From assembly GCF_009905375.1 (NCBI RefSeq), contig NC_133650.1, positions 295,072,270-295,136,269 of the forward strand: a stretch of DNA of 64,000 nucleotides, in the 5' to 3' direction. The notes under the pieces were generated by a model. The model saw only the letters and a list, made by a program, of their open reading frames with translations, ran no database searches and was not told where the DNA came from. Made by a program: the position numbers and the translations under genes. Numbering within the stretch: position 1 is the first letter of the stretch; the number at the start of each line of letters is the position of its first letter. Below are positions 47,801 through 60,899 of the stretch, in pieces. The DNA comes from Apium graveolens (taxonomy: Eukaryota > Streptophyta > Magnoliopsida > Apiales > Apiaceae).

Positions 47801-48760
47801 CCTTGTCATTGAGAATGACAATGAGTTGCCAATCATTGATGATGACGACCCTATGACCTATAATGAGGCTATGAGTAGTGTTGACTCAGAGAAATGGCAA
47901 AGTGCCATGAAATCCGAAATGGAATCTATGTATACTAACCAAGTATGGACTTTGGTTGAAGCACCTGAGGGTGTGAAGCCTATTGAGTGCAAATGGGCAT
48001 ACAAAAGAAAGATTGGAGCAGATGGCCAGGTGGAGACCTATAAGGCTGGGCTCGTTGCAAAAGGATTTAGACAAAGGCAAGGGATTGACTTCGATGAAAC
48101 TTTTTCTTCTGTAGCCCTGTTAAAATCAATTCGAATTTTGCTTGCGATTGCTGCTTACTACGACTATGAGATCTGGAAAATGGACGTGAAAACGGCCTTC
48201 CTCAATGGGAAACTTGAAGAGGAAGTGTATATGACACAGCCATAGGGTTTTCTTTCCAAGGGAAATGAACACCTAGTATGTAAGCTGCTACGAACCATAT
48301 TTGGTTTAAAGCAATATTCTCATAGATGTAACATCCGTTTTGATGAGACAATCAAAGAGTTTGGTTTTATCAAAAACATAGATGAACCATGTGTCTACAA
48401 GAAGATTAGTGGGAGCGCGGTAACATTTCTTGTATTGTATGTGGATGACATACTTCTTATAGGAAATGATATACCGATGCTGCAATAAGTCAAAGTGTGG
48501 CTATCAAAGAACTTCACCATGAAGGACTTGGGAGAAGCATCCTACATTCTCGGTATGAAGATCTATAGAGATAGATCTAGAAGAATGATAGGTCTTACCC
48601 AGGGTACATACATCCAGAAAGTGCTTAAAAGGTTTAGCATGGAAAACTCCAAAAGGGGTCTCATACCGATGAGCCATGGAGTGTCCCTTTCCGAAAAGAT
48701 GTCTCCTAAGACACCTGAGGAAAGAGTAAGATTCCTTATGCTTCAGCAATATGATCTATC
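47801..48760 (+). pseudogene. Copia reverse transcriptase region
   Basis: RT begins near 47880 ([11 protein letters not shown]). [14 protein letters not shown] carries the first catalytic Asp (near 48180) and VLYVDDILLIGND the catalytic YVDD (near 48435). The frame is closed by TAG at 48243-48245 and TAA at 48486-48488, and shifts near 48740-48770. GLKQYSHRCN replaces the usual GLKQASR.W stretch, another sign of decay. The enzyme would copy element RNA to DNA. Confidence 0.9.
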
Positions 48761-49417
48761 ATGTACGCGATGTTATGTACTAGGCCTGATGTTGCTTATT
48801 CAGTTAGTGTGACGAGCAGATATCAGTCCGATCCAGGTGAAGACCACTGGAAAGCAGTGAAGAACATCCTTACGTACTTGCGAAGGACTAAGGATATTTT
48901 TCTTGTTTTTGGTGGTGGATCTGAGTTAAAAATAGAGGGTTATACTGACTCTAGTTTTCAATCAGAAAGTGATGATAACAAATCCATGTTAGGGTACGTG
49001 TTTACTCTGAATGGTGGTGCAATTAGTTGGAAGAGTTCCAAACAGTCTACAACGGCTGACTCCACAGTGGAAGCAGAGTATATAACTGCAAGTGAGGCTG
49101 CAAAAGAAGCCGTTTGGATGAGGAAATTTGTTTCTGAGTTGGGAGTTATTCCTAGCATTGAGGAGCCGATTGTGGTGTATTGTGATAACAACGCAGCAAT
49201 AGCACAAGCCAAGGAACCTAGGTCTTATAAAAATTCCAAACATGTTTTGCGACGCTTTCATTTGATTAGGGAAATCATTGAAAGAGGAGATGTCAAGATT
49301 GAGAGAGTTGACACACATAACAACGTAGCAAACCCACTCACAAAGTCATTATCTCAGATTCACTTTGATCGGCATAAAGAGAAGATGGGTATTAGATACC
49401 AGGGTAATTGGCTTTAG
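48761..49417 (+). pseudogene. Copia RNase H region and end of pol
   Basis: Open for about 219 codons to a stop at 49415-49417. TRPDVAYSVSV opens the connection segment. EGYTDSSFQSE (first catalytic Asp), STVEAEYI (Glu) and VYCDNNAA (Asp) are the RNase H residues, all kept. The end RYQGNW lies a few bases before the polypurine tract, as normal for copia. Confidence 0.9.
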
Positions 49418-49421
49418 TTCA

Positions 49422-49431
49422 AGTGGGAGAT
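49422..49431 (+). other. Polypurine tract of the copia element
   Basis: AAGTGGGAGA precedes the 3' LTR start TGAAAGTG. Confidence 0.85.
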
Positions 49432-50998
49432 TGAAAGTGTTTGTCCTAAATCCAATCACGTATGATGAGTTAGGAAGAACTTTCTTGTATTCCTATTTGA
49501 TTTCATTGATATTAATAAAAGACTTGTTATATTTTTATTATGGGCTTTATCTATTTAAAGTGTTTTAAATAAGATGTTCCATAGTTTAGAGTAAAGCTTC
49601 TAGAATTATAATGAGATTATAATAGTGAGATATAGAAGATGATAACTCTATACTTAAACAGTTCCTGATCATAGGATAACTAATCGGATGTTAGTGAATC
49701 CGCAAAGATTGGTACATACTATGCTTGCTCCCTTCAGGAGGATGTCTGTTCTCATAGGCATTTGCGTGGTGACACTATAGCTAGTATGTAGGTGCTTATT
49801 AGGGAATAAGTTCATTGAACATGACTCGATAAGTTGAACAACTAATGGAGATTACTCACGTGTCAATAGTGGTTCACTGAGTGATAGTTGTACAAGTGCC
49901 CTTAGACTTGAGATCGTTAAAGTTATCTTGTATATGATGAACTGTGCTTTGGTTTAGTCCTTTGTCTCAAGGACATCCATTAGGTCTATTCTGGGCATAT
50001 GGATTTGTGTACAGAGATAGTTAACGTCAATAGAGGATCTACCCCTTCCAGTATAGGAAGAGAATATCCTATGTTATTCTTGGTATGCGAGTTCTGGAAT
50101 CTCTGGCCAGAGTGTATGAAATTAGAAAGGAGTTTCTAATTTGCATTTATACGAACTTTGAATTATGAATAAGAAATCATATGATTAAATTTGATAGGCC
50201 TGACACAAGATCCATGCCTTGTATTTAATCAGGATATTATAAGGGTAGAAGGAATTCATTGTACGGTAACTAGTCACTGACAGGTTCTTGGTATTCTAAG
50301 CAGTGAATTCATATTATCCGGATAGTCGCGATATGTTGAGAAGCATCACTCACGATGTAGAATAAATATAATTAATCAGTTAATTATATTTAGTGAATTT
50401 TAGTATTCATATAAATAATTAATAAAAGTTTATTATTATTAATTACTACTACCGGAATAATATTGAACCTACAGGGTCACACCATAAAAGAATATTTTCT
50501 TTTATGAAATAATGAGAGAGAGAATTATTTTCTAAATAGTTTAGAAAAAGGAATAATGATTAAAATAGTTTTATTTATTATTAAAGCATTTTATAAAGAT
50601 AAAATGTGGGGGTTAATATATATATAAAGATATATTTTATAACCCTAGGAGAGCCCTATAAATAGAATGAGATAGCTCATTCTATTTACACAATTTTGGT
50701 TTTGTGAAAACCCTAGCCTCCATCTTCTTCCTCTCTCTCTCTCCCAAATACTCCATTTTTATAAAAGCTCGGTTTTATAAAAAGGTTCATCGAAGAGGAT
50801 CGTTCTTGGTGGATACCGGTAGAGTGCTTCATACACTGAGGAGCAACTGCTAGCACTCCATTTTTATAAAGCTTCGATTCAAAAGGTGTGGTTACGATTC
50901 CTCAGTTTTTCTTTTTATACGTTTTTCTATATGTGCGATATTTGGTTTTTACGGAATAAATGTTATATCACGCTTCCGCTCATCCGTAAATTCCTTCA
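49432..50998 (+). repeat. 3' LTR of the copia element
   Basis: Matches 37846-39425 nearly base for base, including the TATA box (50657) and the inverted repeat (50662-50685). It ends AAATTCCTTCA, followed by GAATA. Confidence 0.95.
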
Positions 50999-51091
50999 GA
51001 ATACGACGAGATAGAAGTGGAAATCGAGGACGAAGACGAGTACGAGAAAAATGTAAGAGAATTCATGCCAACAGGGAGTTTGATCAAATGA
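50999..51091 (+). pseudogene. Host coding fragment right of the copia insertion (possible last exon)
   Basis: Directly after the LTR a frame reads EYDEIEVEIEDEDEYEKNVR and ends at TGA 51089-51091. The duplicated GAATA is in frame with the fragment at 37787-37845, so the empty site would have been one open stretch of about 49 codons with an acidic end. I do not recognise the protein. If real, the insertion cut a gene just before its stop codon. Confidence 0.4.
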
Positions 51092-52022
51092 CTTAGTTGT
51101 TTTGCACCTATGTTACAATATAATGTCAACTAATCATCAGATTTTAGTTTATGTCCCTGTACAATGTACTTATACTTTTAGTTATAAGTGTAAACAAGAT
51201 TTTGCTTGTTGATTTGTTACTTTGCTTCTCTTTCTTTTGATTACACATGACAACCAAATTAGTATTTAGTTTGTTTTTTTTAATTTCGAGCAAAAAAAAT
51301 TAATTTTGCGGTACACTCTTAATACTTGTACTTTTTCTATATTTTTTATTTGCATACTTGTGATATTAAAATTATTAAATATATAACTTTAAGGTCGTAA
51401 ATATTTTTTGACTCTAGTGTAAAACCATATTTTTATTAAGTTATTTTCCTTAGTTATGGTGTAATTCTAATTCTACGGTGGACTCTTCATATATTTACAA
51501 TTTTTAGGATTTTTTCATTATTAAAACATTATTCTCAATGTACTTTTTATTCTATTATAGAATATAATTATTAATTATATTGTTGGTAATTGTTCACTAA
51601 TTTAGAGACTACTAACTATAAATAAAACATTTATGTATAAACTTTGATTACATTGTAGAACCCGATTTGTATATACTCATTTCCCTTAATTGTAGTGGGC
51701 ACTGAGCACTATAATTTCCCATTTTACGATATAATCAAAACTCCAAGGAAAAAATAGTTTTCAAAATTATTTTTTGCTTCAGATTTAGAATGAAGTTAAT
51801 AAACAATTTTTTTATAATTCACTGGAAACTCCCAAGTTAAAAATATTCATCATATACAATCTTTTTTTGTGGGGATTCATATACAATCTTTGGTTCTATT
51901 ATAGAACTAGATTTTTATTTGGTCATATTCCTTAACAGTTGTGTGCATCATAATTCAATAGTACTACATTATATTGTTTTTTGCAGTAATAAATAAGAGA
52001 GCACCAAGTCCCCAAGTCTATA
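51092..52022. repeat. Non-coding, with diverged repeats of about 240 bp
   Basis: No gene. Three similar blocks start near 51408, 51643 and 51890. Each runs TTTGNNTNNANTGTAGAA-like, then ATTTTTAT, then TTCCCTTA, then a GTGGTG-like step before TAATTC. Other weakly similar stretches surround them. Confidence 0.5.
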
Positions 52023-52272
52023 TGTAACACCCCCAAATCCGGGGTTGGGGATCCGGGTTGTCACGAGTTCCATTTCCCTTAATAACACTTAATCTTAATA
52101 AACAACCAACTACTGCGTACTGTGACCCCACAATATACACACACACACACCACAAGTTATAGTCTCAGAGATGAATACAAAAATAACACAAGTCGTTTTA
52201 TTCCACAATTATAAGCCATTACACCTCAAAAGGGTTCTGAATAAACTTACATTTCTTTGCCATTGTTACAAT

Positions 52273-52458
52273 TCATATAGATACATAAGTCCGGTACATC
52301 AGAAGTTGAAAGCCTAGCCTATTGGTAATTCCTACCTCAGCTACGGCGGCATCAACGCCTACAGGAAACTGCGGAACGTTTCCTATCCGCTTGCAAATTG
52401 GGAGCTTGGTCCTGTTCATCTTGTCTATCTGTTGTTGTGTGATGAAAGAAGAAAGCAA
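52273..52458 (-). other. Conserved short frame near the LTR end of copy 2
   Basis: Counterpart of the short frames at 11004-11157 and 45228-45440. FITQQQIDKMNRTKLP and KRIGNVPQFPVGVDAAVAEV keep frame and residue type. Confidence 0.4.
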
Positions 52459-54543
52459 GGGTGAGCAACAAGTCCACCGAAATAATATGTATAATAATTA
52501 ACAATATATGAGCATTCTCATAGTACTCATGAAAGTCTTGATCAAGAAGAAATGAACCAAGTTGATATCTTAACGCGACCAAGTCGCAAAATATTCAGTA
52601 TATATATACGTATATACTTTTCACAATCTTTGAAATCCTCTGACATGTATACTATACACAGAGTTCCTGTTTATAACTGTATAAAAATATCGTTGCAAGG
52701 TGATCTCATATATCTAACCTTGTCTCAACGTTTTTCTGAAAATCTTTGTCATGCATAAGATATCCATTAACCAGATATAAGTTTAAAAGATGAAGTTACA
52801 AGATACTCCAATATACTTATATCCTTTCTGAATACTTCTTGAACTACCACCGTTCAAGGTATAATCGGTTTCAAATGTTCATCACATAGATGAGACTACA
52901 AGATAAGACTTGAATAGATTCAATCTTTGAAATGTTGTTTAAAAGAAATGAAGTTACGAGATACTTCATTTGAGGGAAACATCATTATAATTGTTTGACC
53001 CTGTCAATGCTTCAGCAATCACCCATCCGTAGCCTTTCGATCGAATGCTCCGGGTAGTGTTGCAGAAATATCCAAACTGGATGATGAACTCATTACGGGA
53101 GTTTGTCGCGCCAGGAAGACCACTTACGATGATCAGTCACAGTAGTGCAACCCCACCATTTTTTACATGTAGAAGAGAACAGTCGGATTTACTTGCCAAC
53201 CGAACCCTGGACTCCTAAGGAATGGACCGTCTTAGCGGAACTTCCAGGCCATTTGGGCCAATATAATAAGGCTGGGCCAACGCCACTCGACCACTTACGC
53301 CACTCCTAGTTCAGATGAAATCCATGACTCTGAAACGAAAAGCTCGTCCCCCCTTTCCCCAAATAGAAACTTGTTGATACGGCTCCACCAAGAAGTCGTA
53401 TCTAGTTGGAAAGGAAAACTCACCAATATTTTCCAGGCGATGCCTGTTAATGGATTAACTTGTTCCAAGAATTTTACTTCCCGAGTGTTAGGTAAGTAAT
53501 CAAAAACTCTTTTATCAAAACAGCAACCTTGTTGCGAATATAAAATACACCACAGAGCCAGATCCCTCAGGTTTTGAGCGAGTATTTAAATCCCCTTCGA
53601 AAGGAAGATCATAAATATAAAAATAAGAGTTTTGGGATCCGCCCTAACTTTTAAAAATCATTTTGAAGACTCGAAAATATTTTTAAGAATGTTTGGAGTA
53701 ATGCTGATTTAATGAAATAAATCAGTCCCGATATATTAGAAAAAATCTGAATATTATTATTTAAATAATATTCCCATGAAGGGTAGTCCTTATAAAAATA
53801 ATTGAAGTAGAAGTTTTAAAACTTATACTTGAAATGAATAATAAATGACCAAAGATATACTTATACGAAAGTACGATCTTTATTTGAATAATCAAAAATA
53901 AGTTTGATTATCGAAACACTATTCTTTAATAAAATAAAGAATATTATTTAATAAATAAGCGGAGTCATAAGTCCTCTAATGAATATTCAATATAATATTC
54001 ATTAAATAAAATAAATGGAGTCATAAGTCCTCGAATGAATATTCATTAAATACAATAAAGTTATCGAATAAACCTTATTCGATTAATAGTTTTGAAAACT
54101 ATATCTTATATATATATATATATTATACTCGGGAACATCGACTCCCGGTTTAGAAAAAATGTTCACCTTTGGGTCCCCTATACTAATGGTATACACAACT
54201 ACTGCTTATCTCTAGCATAGGTATTATGCAACTTATACACATTTGAATCAAAAATTAGATATTAAGATTACGAAACAGGCATGCATATAAATATCATATC
54301 ACATGCTCCAATATATCGTAAGACTTTGCTAATAATAATCATGCACTTATCACAAGATAATGCATATACATATATACATCACAACTACAGTATAACGGGT
54401 AGAAAACTTGCCTGAGTGTTCCCGGATAGACTTAAGCTTAGAGTGGGTCCGATAACCTATGAACAATAACATAAGTCGGAATTAAACCCCGGTTGTTTTA
54501 AGAAACTAGACTTTAACCAATTGAACCCTAACGTTCACTTATA

Positions 54544-54959
54544 GGGCCTGTTTGGCTACCGGCTTATAAGCCACTTATGGCTTATAAGCCCTTAACAGCT
54601 TATCGACGAGTGTTTGTCGACCCAACTTATAAGCTGAATTTACAACTTATAAGCTGATAAGTTGAAAGTTGGCAGTGACGTACTTTTTTCCAACTTATTT
54701 TCATTTTTTCACTTTTTTCTAAAGTTTTGATTTTAAAATATAAATTTTTAAATATTTTATAATTTAAGATTCATGAACTAAGATAATTATATTTAATAAT
54801 TATTTGTTTTAATTCATTTAAGTAAAAAAAATTCTGACTTATAAGTAAATTTATCCAAACACTTATAGAACTTATAAGTATTTATCAACTTATCACTTAT
54901 TTCGCACTTAATCATTTTAAGTCATAAGTTACTTATTTTAAGATTTCCCAAACGGGCAC
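54544..54959. mobile_element. MITE inside the copy 2 LTR
   Basis: About 416 bp with no counterpart in the other LTRs of the family. The ends GGGCCTGTTTGG and GTGCCCGTTTGG (other strand) match at 10 of 12 positions. Many internal CTTATAAG palindromes follow, typical of small plant MITEs. ATA flanks both ends, which may be a 3-bp duplication, but an imperfect longer one cannot be excluded, so the superfamily is unsettled. Confidence 0.75.
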
Positions 54960-56630
54960 ATAGTCACTTCTACGCTTAACGAATCACGTAAGTCATTCGA
55001 GTACCCTCGGCTCCACCATTTTTAATAAATTAACCATTAAGAATTTTAAGGCGATTCTTTCGCGAGTACCCTACCAACTACCTAATCCAATTTACATAAT
55101 TGTTTCATACCCCAATTTGTCATTTAAGGGCCTTAACCAAGGTTTCAAAATAAGGCGAGGGGTAATAGTTCGTTCGCGAAATGTCGTTACTTAAAACGGT
55201 TGTTTCTCCTAAACCGTACATCAAATTCAAGCGAACCACATATCAAAATGAAGCTCGTAACATGAACTAATCTAATCATGGCAATGGTCAAAACCTAACA
55301 GTGAGTTTACGGTTCCTGATGTTAAGAACAAAAGCAGTCTAAGATAAATCGGGTATTACGACGACTATGTTTACGCGATTACCAAATTTGTACCACTCCA
55401 ATTCAATCCACAATCAACCCACAATCATTACTACAACTAAACTCCATCCATACTCTACTAAAACAGCCCCAACATCTCAAGATTTCCAATTTATACTACT
55501 CTCAATCATGAACTAAAAGCTTATACTTAAGTTCATTAATCAATAATCAAGATTTACAACTCCAAACTCATTATAAATCCAACCCAACTCTAAATATACA
55601 AGCATCATGCTTCTCATGAACTATATTAATCAAAACCACTCCTAAATATTCAAAGTAAAACTAGGGTTTGAAGTTTTATACCTTCCTTGAAGCTTTTAAT
55701 CAGTGAAAGATCCTTGGAATGCCCATGGAAGCTTTAATATATGCTTAAGCTACATTGACCTTACAAATAAAATCAAGAATAAAAAATTAGTTCTTGAAAG
55801 TTACTATTCACCCTGAACTAAAATGATTTGTTTGAGATAGAAAACCTTTGATTCAAGCACTCAAACTACTTGCTCTTCTTAGTTATGAAATATAGGATCC
55901 AAAGAAACAAACCTCTTGAATTATGATTGAGTGGAGCTTGGGTTTAAAAATTTTTCTTCTTGTTTTTCTTCAAAAAACCGTGAGCAAGGAGATGGGGGGA
56001 AGAGAAATGAATGTGTTTGCTTGGTTGCTTCCTTTTTGTTTGTTAATTAACCTTCTACCATGGTAAAAATTGTGTGGCTCACAATCAACCAACCAACCCT
56101 TCCCATTTGGTCATGCTTATGTCATCTACTTATGTTATCTTGTTACACTTGTCTTCCTCTTGTTGGTGTGATGACATCATCCTCCACTAACCCCTTTGAT
56201 TAACTCCTAAATACTTGGCTAATGATCGCTGATCTGTTATACGGTTCGCTTAACTTTCGTTCTCGTTTATCGTTTGAGGGATCATACCCGGGATCTTATT
56301 ACTTGGGTTCCCTTAACCTTTCTCAATACATTATATTCCTTTTATGATCCTCTCTTATAATCCTTGAATTTAAATCCTTTTTATCCTGTTACCTTATACT
56401 CAATTCTTTCTGTATCTGGTGGATTTTTGGTAAAAATCAAAGTGTTCGAATTTGGACTCTGACGATCTTTACATACACTTATATACCACATAGAGTACTA
56501 ATAAGATCTCAAAATAACAATAAAAGAACCTCTACAAAGTGTGGCATGAAAAGTTTTCTTATTTAGCATAATCAGCAAAATCACTATTCATAAGGGTTAC
56601 AAAAAGTTCAAAATTTTTGGGGTTATTACA

Positions 56631-56648
56631 GTCTCCCCTCCTTAAAAG
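56631..56648 (-). other. Polypurine tract of copy 2
   Basis: CTTTTAAGGAGGGGAGAC on the minus strand, identical to copy 1. Confidence 0.9.
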
Positions 56649-56649
56649 G

Positions 56650-57400
56650 ATTCCGTCCCGGAATTAGATAGAAAACAAATGGGGGTACTTTTCTAGCATT
56701 GCGCTCTCTAGTTCCCAAGTTGATTCTTCCACATTATGATTCTGTCATAGCACTCTGACTAGCTTGATCACTTTGTTCCGAAGCACCTGCTCCTTCTTAT
56801 CCATAATCTTTACTGGTTTCTCCACGTAAGTCAGATCTGGTTGCATATCCACCTGCTCGTACTCCACTATGTGTTTGGCATCCCGATGATACTTCCTTAA
56901 CATAGAAACATGGAACACATTATGAACTTGTTGTAGGTTCGGGGGTAAGGCTAGCTCGTAAGCTAACTTCCCAATCCATCTTAGTATCTCAAAAGGTCCA
57001 ACAATTTGTAGGCTTAGCTACATCATTCATCCTTTCCCAAGGAACACCTATAACAGCACTAGGTCCCCTACTTCCTATTCTTTGTCCTTTTATGTCGAAT
57101 CAACATGCTTCTTATGTCCATCTCGGGCTACTACCAACCGTCCTCTGATTAGATCTATTATATCCTTGGTCCTTTGGACCACTGCTGGTTCGAGCATCTT
57201 GCGCTCTGCAACATCATCCTATCATAAAGGAGATCGACATTGTCTTCCCTCAAGGATCTCATAAGGCGATATCTCGATACCTGACATGCGATCTATTGTC
57301 GTGAGAAAACTCAATCCGCGTTACGTGATCCTTCCAAATTCTTTGAAGTCTATTGCACAGAATCTCATCATAGCTTCTAGCGTTATAGCTTTTGCTTCTC
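56650..57400 (-). pseudogene. Integrase C-terminus and tail of copy 2
   Basis: On the minus strand the same blocks as in copy 1 can be read across frames: IEISPYEILEGRQCRSPL near 57210-57270, the ERKML stretch near 57200, VQRTKDIIDLIRGRLVVARD near 57120-57180, KLANELALPPNLQQV-like near 56930-56960 and HVSMLRKY near 56890. The frame is broken more than once. Confidence 0.7.
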
Positions 57401-59179
57401 AATACCCATTCTTTTCCAGTTCGTAATCGCTACAATATTTCGTTCCTAATATTATACTGGTTATACTTTTGCTCGTTAGCGTTCTATAACCTTTTAATAA
57501 CCACGTCAACCTTAGTATCATGAACGTATTAGAATCAGAATACCACCATACTTGGTACCACTTCATCTCTAGCTGCCTCCATCTTCAAAAACTTGGTCCT
57601 TCGTTTAGAAGTAAAAGAATTTATTGAGAGATCACTATGATCATGAACACTTGTTCTATTGCATAGTTAGTACAGAAGGTGGCCAACCTTTAGTACTTGA
57701 CAAGTAATTAAACAATAGATGGTATCCTACTAGGCTTCTATCACACAGATAGATAGTCATTCGGCAATACCTCCCCTTCTGGAAGGGCTGTTCTTCTCAG
57801 CTTATACAAAATGAAAAGGAGAGAAAAGAATGAATTGAAGAGAATTGTATATATATAAAATATACTGCCAAAAAATATCTGGCTTGAAATCTACCTCTGA
57901 ACTATAGAGGTTTATCATAGGAGAACAAAACATATATGTATATAAATCAACATCAAGCATTATAGCATCCTATTTCACATGCCTAAATATTTTGCTATTC
58001 TGTCCATCATTCTAAGGACCCATGCTCTTGCTCGAGCTTATACACAATCACCTTTGAAACTCCCTCGACATTGAAAATGGAATCTGGGATCTCATTCTAG
58101 ACATCACCGTTACTAGAATTCTATGCTTGCACTGCAACCTTCCTGTATAGTAATACAGTTCTCTATTCATAAGAAGGAATAAATATTCAATAGGTAGATA
58201 ATCTACTTAATTAGTCTATCAATGATAACTTATACACCACCACGACCCGATTAGTGGTACTCAATCTCAACATCCATTCCAATACAACTCTCACGGTTGT
58301 AAGTAATCAACTCATTGCTCGTAGAAACATTCCTGCATTACTACGGTTCACTGTTGACCTACTGTAGTCATTTGTTTTCCATGAAATCTTAATAGCTAAC
58401 CATATGGAGTCCATACATATCATATCGAATTCTTCTAAGGAGGTAACATGATCACCATTCATGATTCATGAAGAACACTCCTGAACTTGACGTACATATG
58501 ACATGAAGCAGATAAAATTGCAGAAGAGTTTCAATGAAAACAACGATAGCAGGTTAATACCATTCTTAATCATATGCCTTCAATAGAAGACTTAACTCAA
58601 AGGTTTGTTTAGTCCTTTTTGAAACATGGTCCTGGCTTATTCTCAAGATAGGACCTTCTAAGACAGAAAGCCCGTTCACGACGATTACATGAATTAAATC
58701 TTTACCATCCTACTATTATGGTTGAGTATTGCACAATCATCAGAAGGAATGTCAATCTTTTACACCATAATACAACCTTCACGACTTTAATCATCATTAA
58801 TGTATTCCTCTGGCATGAGCGCCTATAATTACTCTCTTATACTTAAAATGTCGGCCACCTCATTGGCCTTTCCTGATAGTAATAGTTCCTTATAATCAAT
58901 GTATTTTGAACCACTTCCAACTAAATTTTCTACCTCATTTTCAATCACTACTTATGTGAAAATGCTCTTCTTAAGTTCTTGTTAGAAAAAAAAAATCACC
59001 ATTTTTCCATAAGTCATTGCCTTAGTCTTTAGATGTGAACATTGTCACGACTGACTCTCGATCATACTTAGGACGTCTCTTATCTTGGGGTCCTTCTTGT
59101 TTTCACTAATCCCGACCCTCATTGGGTCGATCTATACTTTCTTATGGTTCAACACGTGCCCCACCTGGCATTATTATAA

Positions 59180-59420
59180 TTACGTCATATTTCCTTCATC
59201 AAAATTTCTATTCTTGAGAACTTTGAACATCACCTTTCTCCTTGTAAAACTTCTAAGGTTATCCTTAAATCCTTCATCAGGTACACCCTAGGCACATGGC
59301 ATATCAAGATACCATTTACTAATACCAGAATCATTGTCCATGTACTTCTGAAAAATTTCTCTACTGATCTTTAAAGGTTGTTGTTACCTTAGTCCTTCGT
59401 TCCATACTATCAAAACTCAT
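59180..59420 (-). pseudogene. Reverse transcriptase thumb fragment of copy 2
   Basis: Aligns with 14270-14480 of copy 1; the stretch ending near FSRIEILM matches the post-catalytic RT segment. The 57400-59180 interval is unreadable pol remains plus the shared CT-rich insert near 57800. Confidence 0.45.
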
Positions 59421-60029
59421 ATTGTCCCTATTAAGGGCGAAATGCCAACCTTTATGCATTCCCCTAGGGTTCATCTCAAGTTATCGAAGTTATATCCTTA
59501 ATTCCACCTTTAAAAAGGTACTTGCATCCTTCCATGGATAAATCAAGTCATATATCCTTGATAGATTATCTTATTCAATCATTCCCACCTCGATAGTCTA
59601 TACCAATTTCATAATAACATCTGTATTCAAAATGAGGTCAATCAATATGGCCTCCAAAAGATAAAAAATGGTTATCCACTTTTCCTTTCTAATTTGGTAA
59701 TGATCACATGGATGTTCTGGAAGATATTGGTCGTGTTCAACATGAACTTCTTCTTAATAAATCCTTATTTACTTTTGTTGTTTATCTCAACAGTCATCTC
59801 AATGTTGGGATATCTTTTGTACTTGGTGTCTCCCTTTTGGGTATCAAGTCACATGTGTTACATACACTTTCCATTTTTGAAGGTTACTTCCTTCATCCAA
59901 TTTCCTAATTTCTTACTTTCTTGTCTCTTCCGTCTATCTGCGTCTCATTATTTATCCTTCGAACTATCTCAAGGTTTCCTCGAATCCTCCCAACTTAAAG
60001 GGGATAAAATATATGTATCTCTTATTCCT

Positions 60030-60730
60030 TCAATCATCAACTTTAACTCATGGTGAATCACCCTCATCCTGATGATTACATACTTTTCTATTTCTATTGC
60101 TACGAGTCTTTAGGGTTTCCTCATACCTAACTCCCTTATCATTCCTCAAACTCTATTACCTTTATATTCCTTTCCACTTCAGTTTCTTTTTATTTACCTC
60201 TCACTTACAATCATTTCATGAACCCACTAATCATTGACTTCAAATATCACGTTGTTCTGGGATTCTTGTCATCAGAACGAATCTTGACAACTTTTACAAC
60301 TTAGTTTCATAATTCATCATACTTGTCCGCCTTTATTCTGGCTCTAAAGCTTTTACACTATCTCCATAACCTTGGGAATTACTTTCCCGAAAACAATTGA
60401 CTGAACTTTAATCAGTTTATTCTAACCTCTGGCTCCGTGCCTTTCTTGGTCTTTCACCAGCGGGTGGCCTCTCTCTTAGGGGGGTGAGTGACAAAACAGT
60501 CTTTTATGATTCGTCAATCATTTAGAATCTCAAATGATTCCTATATTTCCTTTAGCCAGGCTCTTGCCTCGACTGGGTCAGTTTGTTCCTTGGAACTCTA
60601 AGAGCTTAGCGACTTAAAGGTCCTGAAAAAAATTTCTCACCGCATTGCTTCCTCAGGGTGGTAGTTGGGGATAATAGTCTAAGTTCTGTTCAGGCAGGTC
60701 CATGAATTGCCCAATAGGAGTACCATCCTG
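60030..60730 (-). pseudogene. gag capsid remnant of copy 2
   Basis: FRTFKSLSS followed by a stop, then FKEQTDPVEARAWLKEI near 60540-60610, parallels copy 1, including the TGA after EILND. Weak capsid similarity continues to about 60030. Confidence 0.7.
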
Positions 60731-60899
60731 GTTCTCCCTATCTTGTTCGACTTCTGTTTTCTCAGTATGAAATGTTTCAACCTTCTCCCATAATCGGGGT
60801 TATTTTATACGTTAAAAACCTTGTTTTCCACTCTATTATGTTATGGGTTCCTTCTTTCTTGATGGCGACCTCCCTGACTATCACATTCAGGGTCTGCCT

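Larger units (their letters stand above)
37846..50998 (+). mobile_element. Ty1/copia LTR retrotransposon carrying a nested gypsy solo LTR
   Basis: Complete frame: TSD GAATA, 1580-bp 5' LTR, primer-binding site, a long leader, gag-pol, polypurine tract, 1567-bp 3' LTR, TSD. Without the nested 4.5-kb insertion it is about 8.6 kb. The order protease, integrase, RT, RNase H is that of Ty1/copia. The RT and integrase motifs look like the Tork group, but that assignment is tentative. The LTRs are about 2% different by eye, so it is older than gypsy copy 1. Five point-mutation stops and a frameshift make it inactive. Confidence 0.95.
52023..56630 (-). repeat. 3' LTR of copy 2
   Basis: Reads TGTAATAACCCC (from 56630) to GTGTTACA (at 52023). 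Without the inserted MITE it would be about 4.19 kb. It shares the 53000-53470 module with the solo LTR rather than copy 1 and has only about two units of the 54-bp repeat (53950-54060). Confidence 0.93.
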
